16,017 nucleotides of DNA from an uncultured Collinsella sp. (GTDB lineage: Bacteria > Actinomycetota > Coriobacteriia > Coriobacteriales > Coriobacteriaceae): contig CAADVA010000090.1 in NCBI GenBank assembly GCA_900752345.1, forward strand, positions 1 to 16,017, written 5' to 3'. Shown here piece by piece: positions 1 to 6,240 of the stretch. Position numbers and translations under genes: made by a program. The notes under the pieces are model-generated. The model was not told where the DNA came from, searched no databases, and saw only the letters and a program-made list of their open reading frames with translations. Each line of letters starts with the position of its first letter. Positions within the stretch are counted from its first letter, which is position 1.

Positions 1-31
1 AGTCATGCGACGTATTGCGATGCAGTAAATC

Positions 32-40
32 TGCTACACT
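32..40 (+). promoter_or_regulatory. Extended -10 promoter of the tRNA-Arg gene
   Basis: TGCTACACT ends 10 bases before the first base of the tRNA and fits an extended -10 element (TGn followed by TACACT). I see no good -35 box at the usual spacing; the window starts only 31 bases upstream. Confidence 0.45.
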
Positions 41-50
41 AGTACAACAT

Positions 51-126
51 GCCTCCGTAGCTCAGGGGATAGAGCACCGCTCTCCTAAAGCGGGTGTCGA
101 CGGTTCGAATCCGCCCGGGGGCACCA
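51..126 (+). tRNA. tRNA-Arg (anticodon CCT)
   Basis: The sequence folds as a cloverleaf: acceptor stem 51-57 with 116-122, D stem 60-63 with 72-75, anticodon stem 77-81 with 89-93, seven-base loop 82-88 with anticodon CCT at 84-86, and T loop TTCGAAT at 104-110. Discriminator A and an encoded CCA end the gene at 126. The T stem (99-103 with 111-115) has one A-C mismatch. CCT reads the AGG arginine codon. The 3' half from position 81 onward is repeated at 13464, so an element is integrated here; because the repeat restores the 3' half, the tRNA stays intact but has lost its native terminator, which now lies at the far end of the element. Confidence 0.95.
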
Positions 127-127
127 G
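81..127 (+). repeat. Left attachment repeat (attL) of the integrated element
   Basis: These 47 bases, from the last base of the anticodon stem through the CCA end plus one G, recur without mismatch at 13464-13510. Crossover within the anticodon loop to 3' end of a tRNA is the usual target of phage-type tyrosine integrases, and such an integrase gene lies beside the other copy. Confidence 0.9.
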
Positions 128-135
128 GAAAATCG

Positions 136-166
136 CAGGTCAGGAGTTATTTTTGCTTCTGACCTG
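136..166 (+). terminator. Hairpin just inside the left end, possible substitute tRNA terminator
   Basis: An 11-bp stem with one G-U pair (136-146 with 156-166) and a T-rich nine-base loop lies 10 bases after the tRNA CCA end and is followed by TTCTGGTTTT. It could terminate the tRNA transcript in place of the displaced native terminator. The downstream T run is imperfect. Confidence 0.4.
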
Positions 167-254
167 TTCTGGTTTTGGGGTTAAGAACCGCTTCCGTTTG
201 TAAATCTGGTAAGTAAATATTATGACTTCCCGAGTTTTCCACTGAAAACAGGAA

Positions 255-420
255 ATCACCATTTTGGGGATAAAAGTTTTCAACAGCTGTTAGTCGGTTC
301 CATTTTGGTGACGCGCTTCCCTCTTTTGGGTAAAAAATATCACCATTTTGATGATTCGGCAGCTTTGAATTCTCTGATAAAAAGCCTGTTCAGAAGCTTG
401 TTTCATACCCATTTTGGTGA
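255..420. repeat. Four CACCATTTTGGTG-like sites in the element's left arm
   Basis: CATTTTG cores start at 260, 301, 344 and 410. Sites 1 and 3 have the left half (TCACCATTTTG) and sites 2 and 4 the right half (CCATTTTGGTGA) of a near-palindrome with CACCA and TGGTG arms. Core spacings are 41, 43 and 66 bases, the first two close to four helical turns. They fill an otherwise gene-free stretch (127-569) and may bind the integrase, an excision factor or another element-encoded protein. I found no copy near the right end. Confidence 0.6.
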
Positions 421-444
421 AACCAATATATAGAGAAATAGATT

Positions 445-474
445 AGAAAGAAATAGGGACGGCGATGCCGTCCC
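445..474 (-). terminator. Rho-independent terminator of the XRE repressor gene
   Basis: A perfect 8-bp GC-rich stem (456-463 with 467-474) with a 3-base loop is followed on the minus strand by TATTTCTTTC. It lies about 95 bases downstream of the repressor stop codon. The intervening 475-569 is GC-rich, carries short repeats such as two GCTCGC copies, and shows no gene. Confidence 0.65.
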
Positions 475-569
475 CTTCGCTCGCAAAGCTCGCTGCGCGG
501 CCACGTACCGTGTCCTTGCCGCCGGCTACGCCGTCGATTGATACGCTCACTGCGTTCGCTGATGATGGA

Positions 570-818
570 CTAATCCTTTTTATCAGTGACACCAGTCATA
601 AGTGCAGCAATTGATATGTTGAATCCATTGGCAATTTTAGAGAGGTTAGAAAGACTGACATTTCTTCGCCCGACCTCTATCGAGGCGTAGTAAGATCTGT
701 CCATGTCAATGCGGTTCGCAAATTGCTCTTGTGAGTAACCAGACTCTGATCTGAGCTCTTTGCAGCGTAGACCAAAGGATTGTTGTAGCGGCGAGATATC
801 CATGACAAAAAGAGTCAT
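570..818 (-). CDS. XRE-family helix-turn-helix transcriptional regulator
   Basis: This 82-residue protein is almost entirely one Cro/CI-type helix-turn-helix domain (about residues 12-75), including the features SQEQFANRIDMDRSYYASIE and a downstream LSKIANGFNIS helix. Single-domain XRE proteins of this size usually act as dimeric repressors. The gene diverges from the large surface-protein gene, and a perfect 12-bp inverted repeat lies directly upstream of its start, so repression of itself and of the surface gene is likely. The start is uncertain: ATG at 818 has no Shine-Dalgarno sequence and lies about 3 bases from the predicted transcription start, so the mRNA may be leaderless; an in-frame ATG at 803 also lacks a ribosome site. 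Family assignment is strong; the target is inferred from position. Confidence 0.88.
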   Translation of the reverse strand: MTLFVMDISPLQQSFGLRCKELRSESGYSQEQFANRIDMDRSYYASIEVGRRNVSLSNLSKIANGFNISIAALMTGVTDKKD

Positions 819-859
819 GGATTGTTGTATTTATGCCAACGGACTATATACAACAATCC
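819..859. promoter_or_regulatory. Divergent operator-promoter between XRE repressor and surface protein
   Basis: A perfect 12-bp inverted repeat (819-830 GGATTGTTGTAT, 848-859 its complement) has a 17-base spacer. Each arm contains a TTGTTG -35 box. For the rightward promoter -35 is 822-827 and -10 TATATA 845-850, spacer 17. For the leftward one -35 is 851-856 and -10 TAAATA 828-833, spacer 17. Promoters and operator thus coincide. A third half-site copy of 11 bp sits at 777-787 in the start of the repressor gene, exactly 42 bases from the left arm. Confidence 0.7.
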
Positions 860-940
860 CAGTTAAGGCGCATAATTATCTCTATTGGAAAGCACTCTGA
901 TGCCCAGTCGGATAGGGCACGGAAAAGGAATGGAATAGCA

Positions 941-3900
941 ATGACTCAGGGAAAGCATTTCGCTGTCGGCGGCGATCACTTCGCCGCACTGCCAAGCAAA
1001 AAGATTCACGCCCCGAAGGGGATCGCGCGTCTGACCGTCACCGCGGCGACCATGGCCGCCATGACCGGATCGAGCCTCATCTCACCGTTCACGGCATTCG
1101 CCCAGACCGGTGACGGGGGCACGCAGCACCCCGCCGTGATGTCGCCGATCGCCGCCCACGCCGGCGCGGCATCCGGTACCGGCGCGAAATCCGTCGCACA
1201 GACCATCGCGGATCTGCAGAAGGCAGTCGACGAGGCGAAGGCGAAGGAGGACGCCGCCAAGGCATCCTACGATGAGGCCGCCGGTCCCTACAACGAGGCG
1301 GCTTCCGCCCGCGACCAGGCCAAGGCATCCTACGATTCGGCGGGCAGCGCCGGCCCGGCAGCCGACCGAGCGGCAATGGACGAGTACGCCCGTCAGGTCG
1401 CGGAGGGCAAGGACGCCGCCGATGCCGCCGGCAAGGACCTCGAACAGGCGAAGGCGGGTCTCGCAGACGCCAAGGCGGATGCATCCGAGAAGGACGAAGC
1501 GTACCAGTCCGCCCTCAAGGCGGCCCAGGACGCTCAGGATGCCCTCGATAAAGCCAAGGCAGATGCCGTAAGCGCCACCCCGGAGGCAATCAGTGCCGCC
1601 GAGCAGGCCGTGCGCGACGCCCAGGCTGCCGTGGACAGGGCACAGGCCAATCTCGCCAACGCCAACGCGACGCTTGCCGATGCCCAGTCCAAGCTGGTTG
1701 CGGCCCAGTCTGCAAAGGATTCCGCCGATGCCGTCCTCTCTGCAGCCCAGCAGAACAAGGACGCGGCGGATGCGAAGGCCGCAGCCGCCAGCGCCGCCTA
1801 TGAGCAGGCGAAAGCAGACCTCGCTGCAGCGGAGGCAGGCGCCAGCGGTCCGGAGTACGATGCGGCAAAACAGAAGGTCGCGGACGCAGAGGCAGCCCTC
1901 GCCGCCGCACGAGCGGTGCAGTCCCAGTGCGAGTCCGAGCTCGAGCAGGCGCAGTCCGCTGCAGCAACGGCACAAGCCGACCTGAATGATGCCCAGGCGT
2001 CCCTCTCCGCGAAGCAGCAGGCCGCGACCGATGCCGAATCCGGCGTGAACGCCGCCCAGTCCGCACTCGATGCCGCGAACGCCGACCTCGATGCCGCCAA
2101 GCAGGCGAATGCCGACGCCGTCGCCAAGCTGGATGCAGCGAAGCAGGCTGTCAAGGACGCCGAGTCCGCCAAGGCAACCGCAGACGTAGAGCTCGCGAAC
2201 GCCAAGGCCGCAAAGGATACCGCAGACGCCGCCGTAACCGCCGCGCAGCAGAAGGTCGACGAGGCCCAGGCGAAACTCGATTCCGCCGACGCGCAGCTCA
2301 AGCAGGGAGCCATCGGCTTCTTCCGCGCCATGGGTGCCGATTCAGCCATCGAGATCATCCAGAACTGCACATACAAGGACTACACCGAGGTGGGGAACAG
2401 CCTCGACGCGACTAGTCTCGACAACATGCTCGCGGCAATCCCGTACATGAAGTCCATCAACGAGTATCGCAAGTCCGTCGGTCTCTCTGAGCTCCAAGTC
2501 ACGTACAAGCTCATTGCGGCGGCGATTGCCAACGCGAACTATTCCGATGTCAAGTTTGGGCATTCCATGCAGTTTGATACGAGCGAAAACCTCGCATGGA
2601 ACTATGGAACCGATCCGAAACCGCAGTGGGTGGACCAAGAAAAAGCTTTCTTCGATCAGGCGGTTCAGGAGCTCTATGGCGTCACCGGTCTAATCGGTAA
2701 GGATGCCGCAGACTTCTACAAGTCGCATAGTGGGATTGAATCCTATGTCAATCAGCATTTTAAGGTTGCCGGATATCCCGCAACCGTCGGTCATTACCTG
2801 CATGTCATCAGCCCTGAAATCGGCTATATGGGCATGGCAGTCTGCAGCAAGGGAACCATGAACGGCTGGAAGACCGACAGCTTCGATACCGCAAACCTGG
2901 GTTGGGCAGGCTCCGGTTGGAACATGAACCCCATGTCCGTCGACGAGTACGAGCAGAAGCTGACCTCCTATATCAACGGCCTCAAGAACGCCAAGAGCGC
3001 ACTCGACGTAGCCAAGGCCGATCTCGCATCCAAGAAGCAGGCAGCCGCCGGCGCCACCACAACCGTCCAGCAGAAGCAGGTCGCGGTGGATTCCGCACAG
3101 GCAGGTGTCGATGCCGCAAAGCAGGGTGTTGCCGATGCCCAGCGTGCCGTCGATGCCACCAAGGCTGATGTCGCCGCCAAGCAGCAGGGCGTCACGGATG
3201 CCCAGACCGAGCTTGATGCGGCGAAATCGGACCTCGATGCCGCCAACGCGGCAGTCGATACGGCAAAGTCGACCGTCCAGCAGAAGCAGGTCGCCTTTGA
3301 TGCTGCCAACGCAGCCGTAATGACCGCACAGTCTAAGTTGGATTCCGCCAAGGCGGACACCGCTGCTAAGCAGCAGGGCGTGGACGATGCGAACGCCGAC
3401 CTCGCGAAGTTCTTCCAGGACGTCGCCGACGCCAAGAAGGCGGTCGATACCGCAAAGAGTGTTCACGACGCGGCGGCAGCCGACCAGGCCGAGAAAGCGA
3501 CCGTCCTCGCCGCCGCCGAGCAAAAGGCGGACGCCACCGCACGCGCCCTCGCGGATGCCCAGCGTGCCGTCGATGCCGCAAAGACCGACACCGGCGTTGC
3601 CGCCGACAGGCTTACCGGCTCCCAGACCGATCTCGATGACGCACAGTCGAACTTCGACATCCTCACCGGTCTTGCCGCGAAGCTCGCAGAGGCACAGCAG
3701 CGCGAGCAGGATGCAGTAAAGGCTGTCAATGACACCAAGGCCGCGCTCGATGCCGCGAAGGCGGATGCCATCGCCGCCGAGTCCCTGGTCTCCGCCGCTG
3801 AGCAGGCAAAGGCGCAGGCAGACGCCAAGCTGTCGAAGCTGAACTCCATCGATGCCGGCGCGGCGATCGCTTCCGGCCATGATGTGAACGCGGATGACGC

Positions 3901-4291
3901 CCTCAACGCGCTTTTCGCCGCCGCAGTCGAGGCACGTGCCAAGGTCGCGCCCGCCAAGGCCATCCTGGACGAGAAGCAGGCCGCGGTGGACGAACTCCAG
4001 TCCGGCTACGATGCGGCACTCGCCGCCTACGAGCAGGCGAAGTCCGACCGCATCGCAGCGGAGCAGAAGCTTTCCGATGAGATCGCACGACAGGAGGCAG
4101 AGGAGGTCGCAAAGCAGCAGGCGGCATACACCCCGAAGCACCTCGCCGGCACGGATACCGCCCAGCACGGCAGCCTCGCCCAGACCGGTGACCGCGCGGG
4201 ACTCATCGGCGAGACGTTCGTCATCGGCGGTACCGTCCTCGTGGCAGCCGGCGTCTTTCTCGATCAAAAGAAGCGCCGCGAGCAGATGTAA
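941..4291 (+). CDS. Cell-wall-anchored coiled-coil surface protein with central CAP (SCP-like) domain
   Basis: I chose ATG 941 because GGAA lies 7 bases upstream and a signal peptide follows; the frame is open back to 833. The 1116-residue protein has a long signal peptide (cleavage likely after AFA, residue 54), Ala/Lys/Asp-rich coiled coil (about 75-465), a CAP domain (about 490-670), a second coiled coil (about 680-1060), and a sorting signal with LAQTG at 1079-1083, a hydrophobic segment and a KKRREQM tail. The CAP part shows FGHSMQFDTSENLAWNYG, an EKAFFD helix and VGHYLHVISPE, so the family's His/Glu pocket residues look present. LAQTG deviates from LPXTG but the architecture fits sortase anchoring. 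The second coiled coil has long DNA repeats at 210- and 420-base spacing. It is probably an adhesin or host-interaction protein carried as cargo; CAP domain function in bacteria is largely unknown. Confidence 0.88.
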   Translation: MTQGKHFAVGGDHFAALPSKKIHAPKGIARLTVTAATMAAMTGSSLISPFTAFAQTGDGGTQHPAVMSPIAAHAGAASGTGAKSVAQTIADLQKAVDEAKAKEDAAKASYDEAAGPYNEAASARDQAKASYDSAGSAGPAADRAAMDEYARQVAEGKDAADAAGKDLEQAKAGLADAKADASEKDEAYQSALKAAQDAQDALDKAKADAVSATPEAISAAEQAVRDAQAAVDRAQANLANANATLADAQSKLVAAQSAKDSADAVLSAAQQNKDAADAKAAAASAAYEQAKADLAAAEAGASGPEYDAAKQKVADAEAALAAARAVQSQCESELEQAQSAAATAQADLNDAQASLSAKQQAATDAESGVNAAQSALDAANADLDAAKQANADAVAKLDAAKQAVKDAESAKATADVELANAKAAKDTADAAVTAAQQKVDEAQAKLDSADAQLKQGAIGFFRAMGADSAIEIIQNCTYKDYTEVGNSLDATSLDNMLAAIPYMKSINEYRKSVGLSELQVTYKLIAAAIANANYSDVKFGHSMQFDTSENLAWNYGTDPKPQWVDQEKAFFDQAVQELYGVTGLIGKDAADFYKSHSGIESYVNQHFKVAGYPATVGHYLHVISPEIGYMGMAVCSKGTMNGWKTDSFDTANLGWAGSGWNMNPMSVDEYEQKLTSYINGLKNAKSALDVAKADLASKKQAAAGATTTVQQKQVAVDSAQAGVDAAKQGVADAQRAVDATKADVAAKQQGVTDAQTELDAAKSDLDAANAAVDTAKSTVQQKQVAFDAANAAVMTAQSKLDSAKADTAAKQQGVDDANADLAKFFQDVADAKKAVDTAKSVHDAAAADQAEKATVLAAAEQKADATARALADAQRAVDAAKTDTGVAADRLTGSQTDLDDAQSNFDILTGLAAKLAEAQQREQDAVKAVNDTKAALDAAKADAIAAESLVSAAEQAKAQADAKLSKLNSIDAGAAIASGHDVNADDALNALFAAAVEARAKVAPAKAILDEKQAAVDELQSGYDAALAAYEQAKSDRIAAEQKLSDEIARQEAEEVAKQQAAYTPKHLAGTDTAQHGSLAQTGDRAGLIGETFVIGGTVLVAAGVFLDQKKRREQM

Positions 4292-4298
4292 AAGCGAG

Positions 4299-4337
4299 CC
4301 GGGCGTTGGATATCGGCTAGTGTCCAACGCCCGGTTT
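4299..4337 (+). terminator. Terminator between surface-protein and secreted-protein genes
   Basis: A perfect 12-bp stem (4299-4310 with 4323-4334) with a 12-base loop is followed by TTTC. It starts 8 bases after the surface-protein stop codon. The next gene's ribosome site begins only about 10 bases later, so that gene is expressed by readthrough or from a promoter I cannot see. Confidence 0.75.
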
Positions 4338-4356
4338 CATGGACAGGGAGATCGGC

Positions 4357-5010
4357 GTGAGAACAAAGGCTATTATCGTTGCGCTTCTGGTGTGTCTTTC
4401 GGCACCTCAACTTGGATGTGCCAGCGTTGCAAAGCAAGGAAGCGGCTCTACGGAAAGGGCCGCCACAGCGGTAAAGAATATAGACAAAAAGAAGCCGAGT
4501 GAAGAAAAGGCGGTGCAAGCCTCTGGAACCAAGAACGAGGAGAAGAAAGAATCCGACGACAAGGACCAGAAGTCCGATGACTCCAAGAAGGAGGATAACA
4601 AGTCTTCCGACTCGTCGAAGTCTGACAGCAAGGGAAACTCCTCCGACTCGAAGCAGAATTCCGGCAATTCACAGGGTTCCGGCAGCAATAATTCCTCTTC
4701 CAACAGCGGTAGCCAGAAGAAATGGGTTGCCGAGCAGGGCCACTGGGAAACCGACTACAGCCAGGTCTGGGTACCGAACGTGGTATACACGCGTCATCCT
4801 CGTTTCTGGGTCAATCATGGTGGTGCTATGGTAGGGCCCTTCGATTCATCCGATGCCGCCTACGCTTGGATTATTAACGATGGCGAAAACGGCGGTATCG
4901 GTGGATCCGTTGTAGATGATTCGTATACCACCTCTGAGGACCAGGGACATTATGAACAGCAGGCTACGGGACAGCATTGGGTTGTCGACGTCGCCGGTCA
5001 CTGGGAGTAA
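4357..5010 (+). CDS. Secreted protein with Ser/Lys/Asp-rich linker and Trp/GHW motifs, possible lipoprotein
   Basis: GTG 4357 is preferred: AGGGAG lies 7-8 bases upstream and translation begins directly with a signal peptide; an in-frame ATG at 4339 is next to the terminator. The 217-residue product has a hydrophobic N-terminus (residues 5-20) ending at LGC (Cys21). The residues before Cys fit the lipobox poorly (Gln at -3, Leu at -2), so lipid attachment is only possible. Residues about 25-120 are a disordered, Ser/Lys/Asp/Asn-rich spacer suited to crossing the cell wall. The C-terminal about 95 residues are aromatic, with WVAEQGHWE, QGHYE and WVVDVAGHWE motifs and a GPFDSSDAAYAW segment. 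Such Trp/GHW repeats occur in secreted proteins of Gram-positive gut bacteria without a firm function. Its position after the surface protein suggests a shared surface role. Confidence 0.75.
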   Translation: MRTKAIIVALLVCLSAPQLGCASVAKQGSGSTERAATAVKNIDKKKPSEEKAVQASGTKNEEKKESDDKDQKSDDSKKEDNKSSDSSKSDSKGNSSDSKQNSGNSQGSGSNNSSSNSGSQKKWVAEQGHWETDYSQVWVPNVVYTRHPRFWVNHGGAMVGPFDSSDAAYAWIINDGENGGIGGSVVDDSYTTSEDQGHYEQQATGQHWVVDVAGHWE

Positions 5011-5062
5011 TGTACATCGTTCCTCTCCTCTTACATTCGGTAAATGTTTATTTATTTTTGTG

Positions 5063-5087
5063 GGCGGCCGGTTCGGCCGCCTTTTTT
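5063..5087 (+). terminator. Rho-independent terminator of the cargo module
   Basis: A perfect 8-bp GC stem (5063-5070 with 5074-5081), a 3-base loop and six Ts follow the secreted-protein gene by about 50 bases. Confidence 0.9.
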
Positions 5088-5144
5088 AGACGCCCAGTCT
5101 GGGAGCAAGCGATAGGAAAGCAATCAAACGAGAGGCCGTTCCAA

Positions 5145-5169
5145 AAGCATCCGGCGGTGCCGGATGCTT
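5145..5169. repeat. Perfect 11-bp hairpin with 3-base loop
   Basis: AAGCATCCGGC (5145-5155) and its exact complement (5159-5169) flank GGT. No T run follows on the plus strand; the minus strand has TTTTGG after the stem. It may be a terminator for leftward transcripts or a structure of the transfer-origin region. Confidence 0.6.
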
Positions 5170-5216
5170 CGGGCAGAACCTTCCGCAAATCGGCAAGGTC
5201 TTCCGTCAACTTGCTC

Positions 5217-5348
5217 CATCCCTCGCCCGGAGTCCGCTGCGCGGTAATGCAAAAACTCGGCATCCCTCGCATTCGCATTACCGCTCCGCTCTCGCTACAG
5301 CGAATTTCTAACACTCAGCATCCTTCGCGTTAAAAATTCGCTTCCGCT
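5217..5348 (+). repeat. Three CATCCYTCGC...TCCGCT repeats alternating with hairpins
   Basis: CATCCCTCGC (5217-5226), CATCCCTCGC (5261-5270) and CATCCTTCGC (5319-5328) are followed after 6, 14 and 14 bases by TCCGCT (5233, 5285, 5343). In the last two units the match extends to ACTCRGCATCCYTCGC and lies in the loop of a hairpin whose stems differ: 5241-5250 with 5275-5284 (10 bp, perfect) and 5300-5312 with 5329-5341 (12 of 13). The loop is conserved while stem sequence changes. This suggests protein-binding iterons or a structured single-strand element of an origin. Confidence 0.6.
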
Positions 5349-5390
5349 CACGGTCTCCGCTGACACTACGACACCGCGAAGCCTTTCGCT

Positions 5391-5673
5391 CGAAACGAGG
5401 CCTCTCATTTCGTGTCTACGCTACGCTCCGCCCAATCGCCGCTCCGGTGATTGCAAGATGACTGTGGGTGGCATTTTTGTGGGCCCATCCGGACCCCGAA
5501 AACACCACGCCACAGACCTTGCTTATCGCCTGCTACGGCGATAAAGTTGTTGCGAAGTTGAAACTTCGCGATGAAGAATCGCGGAGACGATTCTTCATTG
5601 AAACGACGCCAGTCGTTCCTCATCAAAGGAAAGCGAATCGCATAGCAGGTTTTGATCGGAGGCCTCTCCGATC
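5391..5673 (+). other. Candidate origin of transfer (oriT): hairpin cluster upstream of mobC
   Basis: This gene-free stretch ends 24 bases before the mobC-like gene. It carries inverted repeats at 5391-5399/5404-5412 (one mismatch), 5462-5467/5510-5515 around palindrome TGGGCCCA (5480-5487), 5523-5530/5537-5544, 5552-5559/5562-5569, 5571-5581/5588-5598 and 5654-5661/5666-5673. The first and last share the tip GAGGCCTCTC. Transfer origins usually lie beside mob genes and consist of such repeats next to the nick site. I cannot identify the nick; no classical MOBP or MOBQ nick consensus is clear. The remainder of 5011-5697 holds the terminator and repeats listed separately and no gene. Confidence 0.55.
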
Positions 5674-5697
5674 GCTGATTCGTTTTCCGGAGGAATC

Positions 5698-6240
5698 ATG
5701 AGCAGGCTCCGCCCACACACCGTCAAGGCGTCTCTTTCCGATGTTGAGAAGAAAGCCATCGCTGCAATCGCAAAGCGACATGAGATGAGCGAGGCGGAAC
5801 TCATACGCTTCGTTTTATGCAATGCCGAAGATCTCGATATCGATTTTGGTCATGCGGAAATCGCGGACCAGAAATTCCGAACCGATGACATTCACGTCCG
5901 GGTCTCGCCGGAAGAAAAAAAGAAAATCGAAAGCAACGCTGATTCACTCGCTATGACTGTCAGTTCGTATACTCGTCGCGTACTGCTCAAAGGGAATGTT
6001 GAGAAAATCGATGTCGATCGGGCGTCGATCGACAAGATCTATCATGAACTTTTGAAGGAAGGAACAAACCTCAATCAGCTGATGTATTTTGTGAACGCCC
6101 AGGGGCTTCCCGCGTATAACGAGAAAGCTGTTTTCCGCACACTCGAAAAGGTTTACCAAGTTGGGCGTAAGCTGGATCGTTTTATCGACGAGCTCGAGAA
6201 GCGCTATTTCGTCGGCGGTGATCAAAATGACCGTCATTAA
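5698..6240 (+). CDS. MobC-like relaxosome accessory protein
   Basis: The ATG is preceded by GGAGGA at 4-9 bases. The 180-residue protein seems to contain two ribbon-helix-helix-like segments, about residues 8-42 (TVKASLSDVEKKAI) and 65-99 (IHVRVSPEEKKKIE...YTRRVLLKG), followed by a MobC-type helical region with IYHELLKEGTNLNQLMYFVN at 114-133. The last motif is characteristic of plasmid mobilization MobC proteins, which bind oriT and help the relaxase open the strands. The tandem DNA-binding layout is longer at the N-terminus than a minimal MobC. It overlaps the relaxase gene by 14 bases, so the two are translationally coupled, and it directly follows the hairpin region that I take as oriT. 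Confidence 0.85.
   Translation: MSRLRPHTVKASLSDVEKKAIAAIAKRHEMSEAELIRFVLCNAEDLDIDFGHAEIADQKFRTDDIHVRVSPEEKKKIESNADSLAMTVSSYTRRVLLKGNVEKIDVDRASIDKIYHELLKEGTNLNQLMYFVNAQGLPAYNEKAVFRTLEKVYQVGRKLDRFIDELEKRYFVGGDQNDRH

Noticed and set aside
2690..4327. 545-codon minus-strand frame opposite the surface protein
   Set aside because: It is the low-complexity complement of the Ala-rich coiled-coil coding sequence and covers the terminator; no ribosome site or domain.
4977..5333. 118-codon frame after the secreted-protein gene
   Set aside because: It overlaps the end of the secreted-protein gene and contains a complete terminator and repeats.
5217..5348. CRISPR-like array
   Set aside because: Repeats are only 10-16 bases, spacing is irregular, units contain hairpins, and no cas genes are present.
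5468..5701. 77-codon frame in the candidate oriT
   Set aside because: It runs through several perfect hairpins, has no ribosome site, and overlaps the start of the mobC-like gene; the hairpins explain the sequence better.
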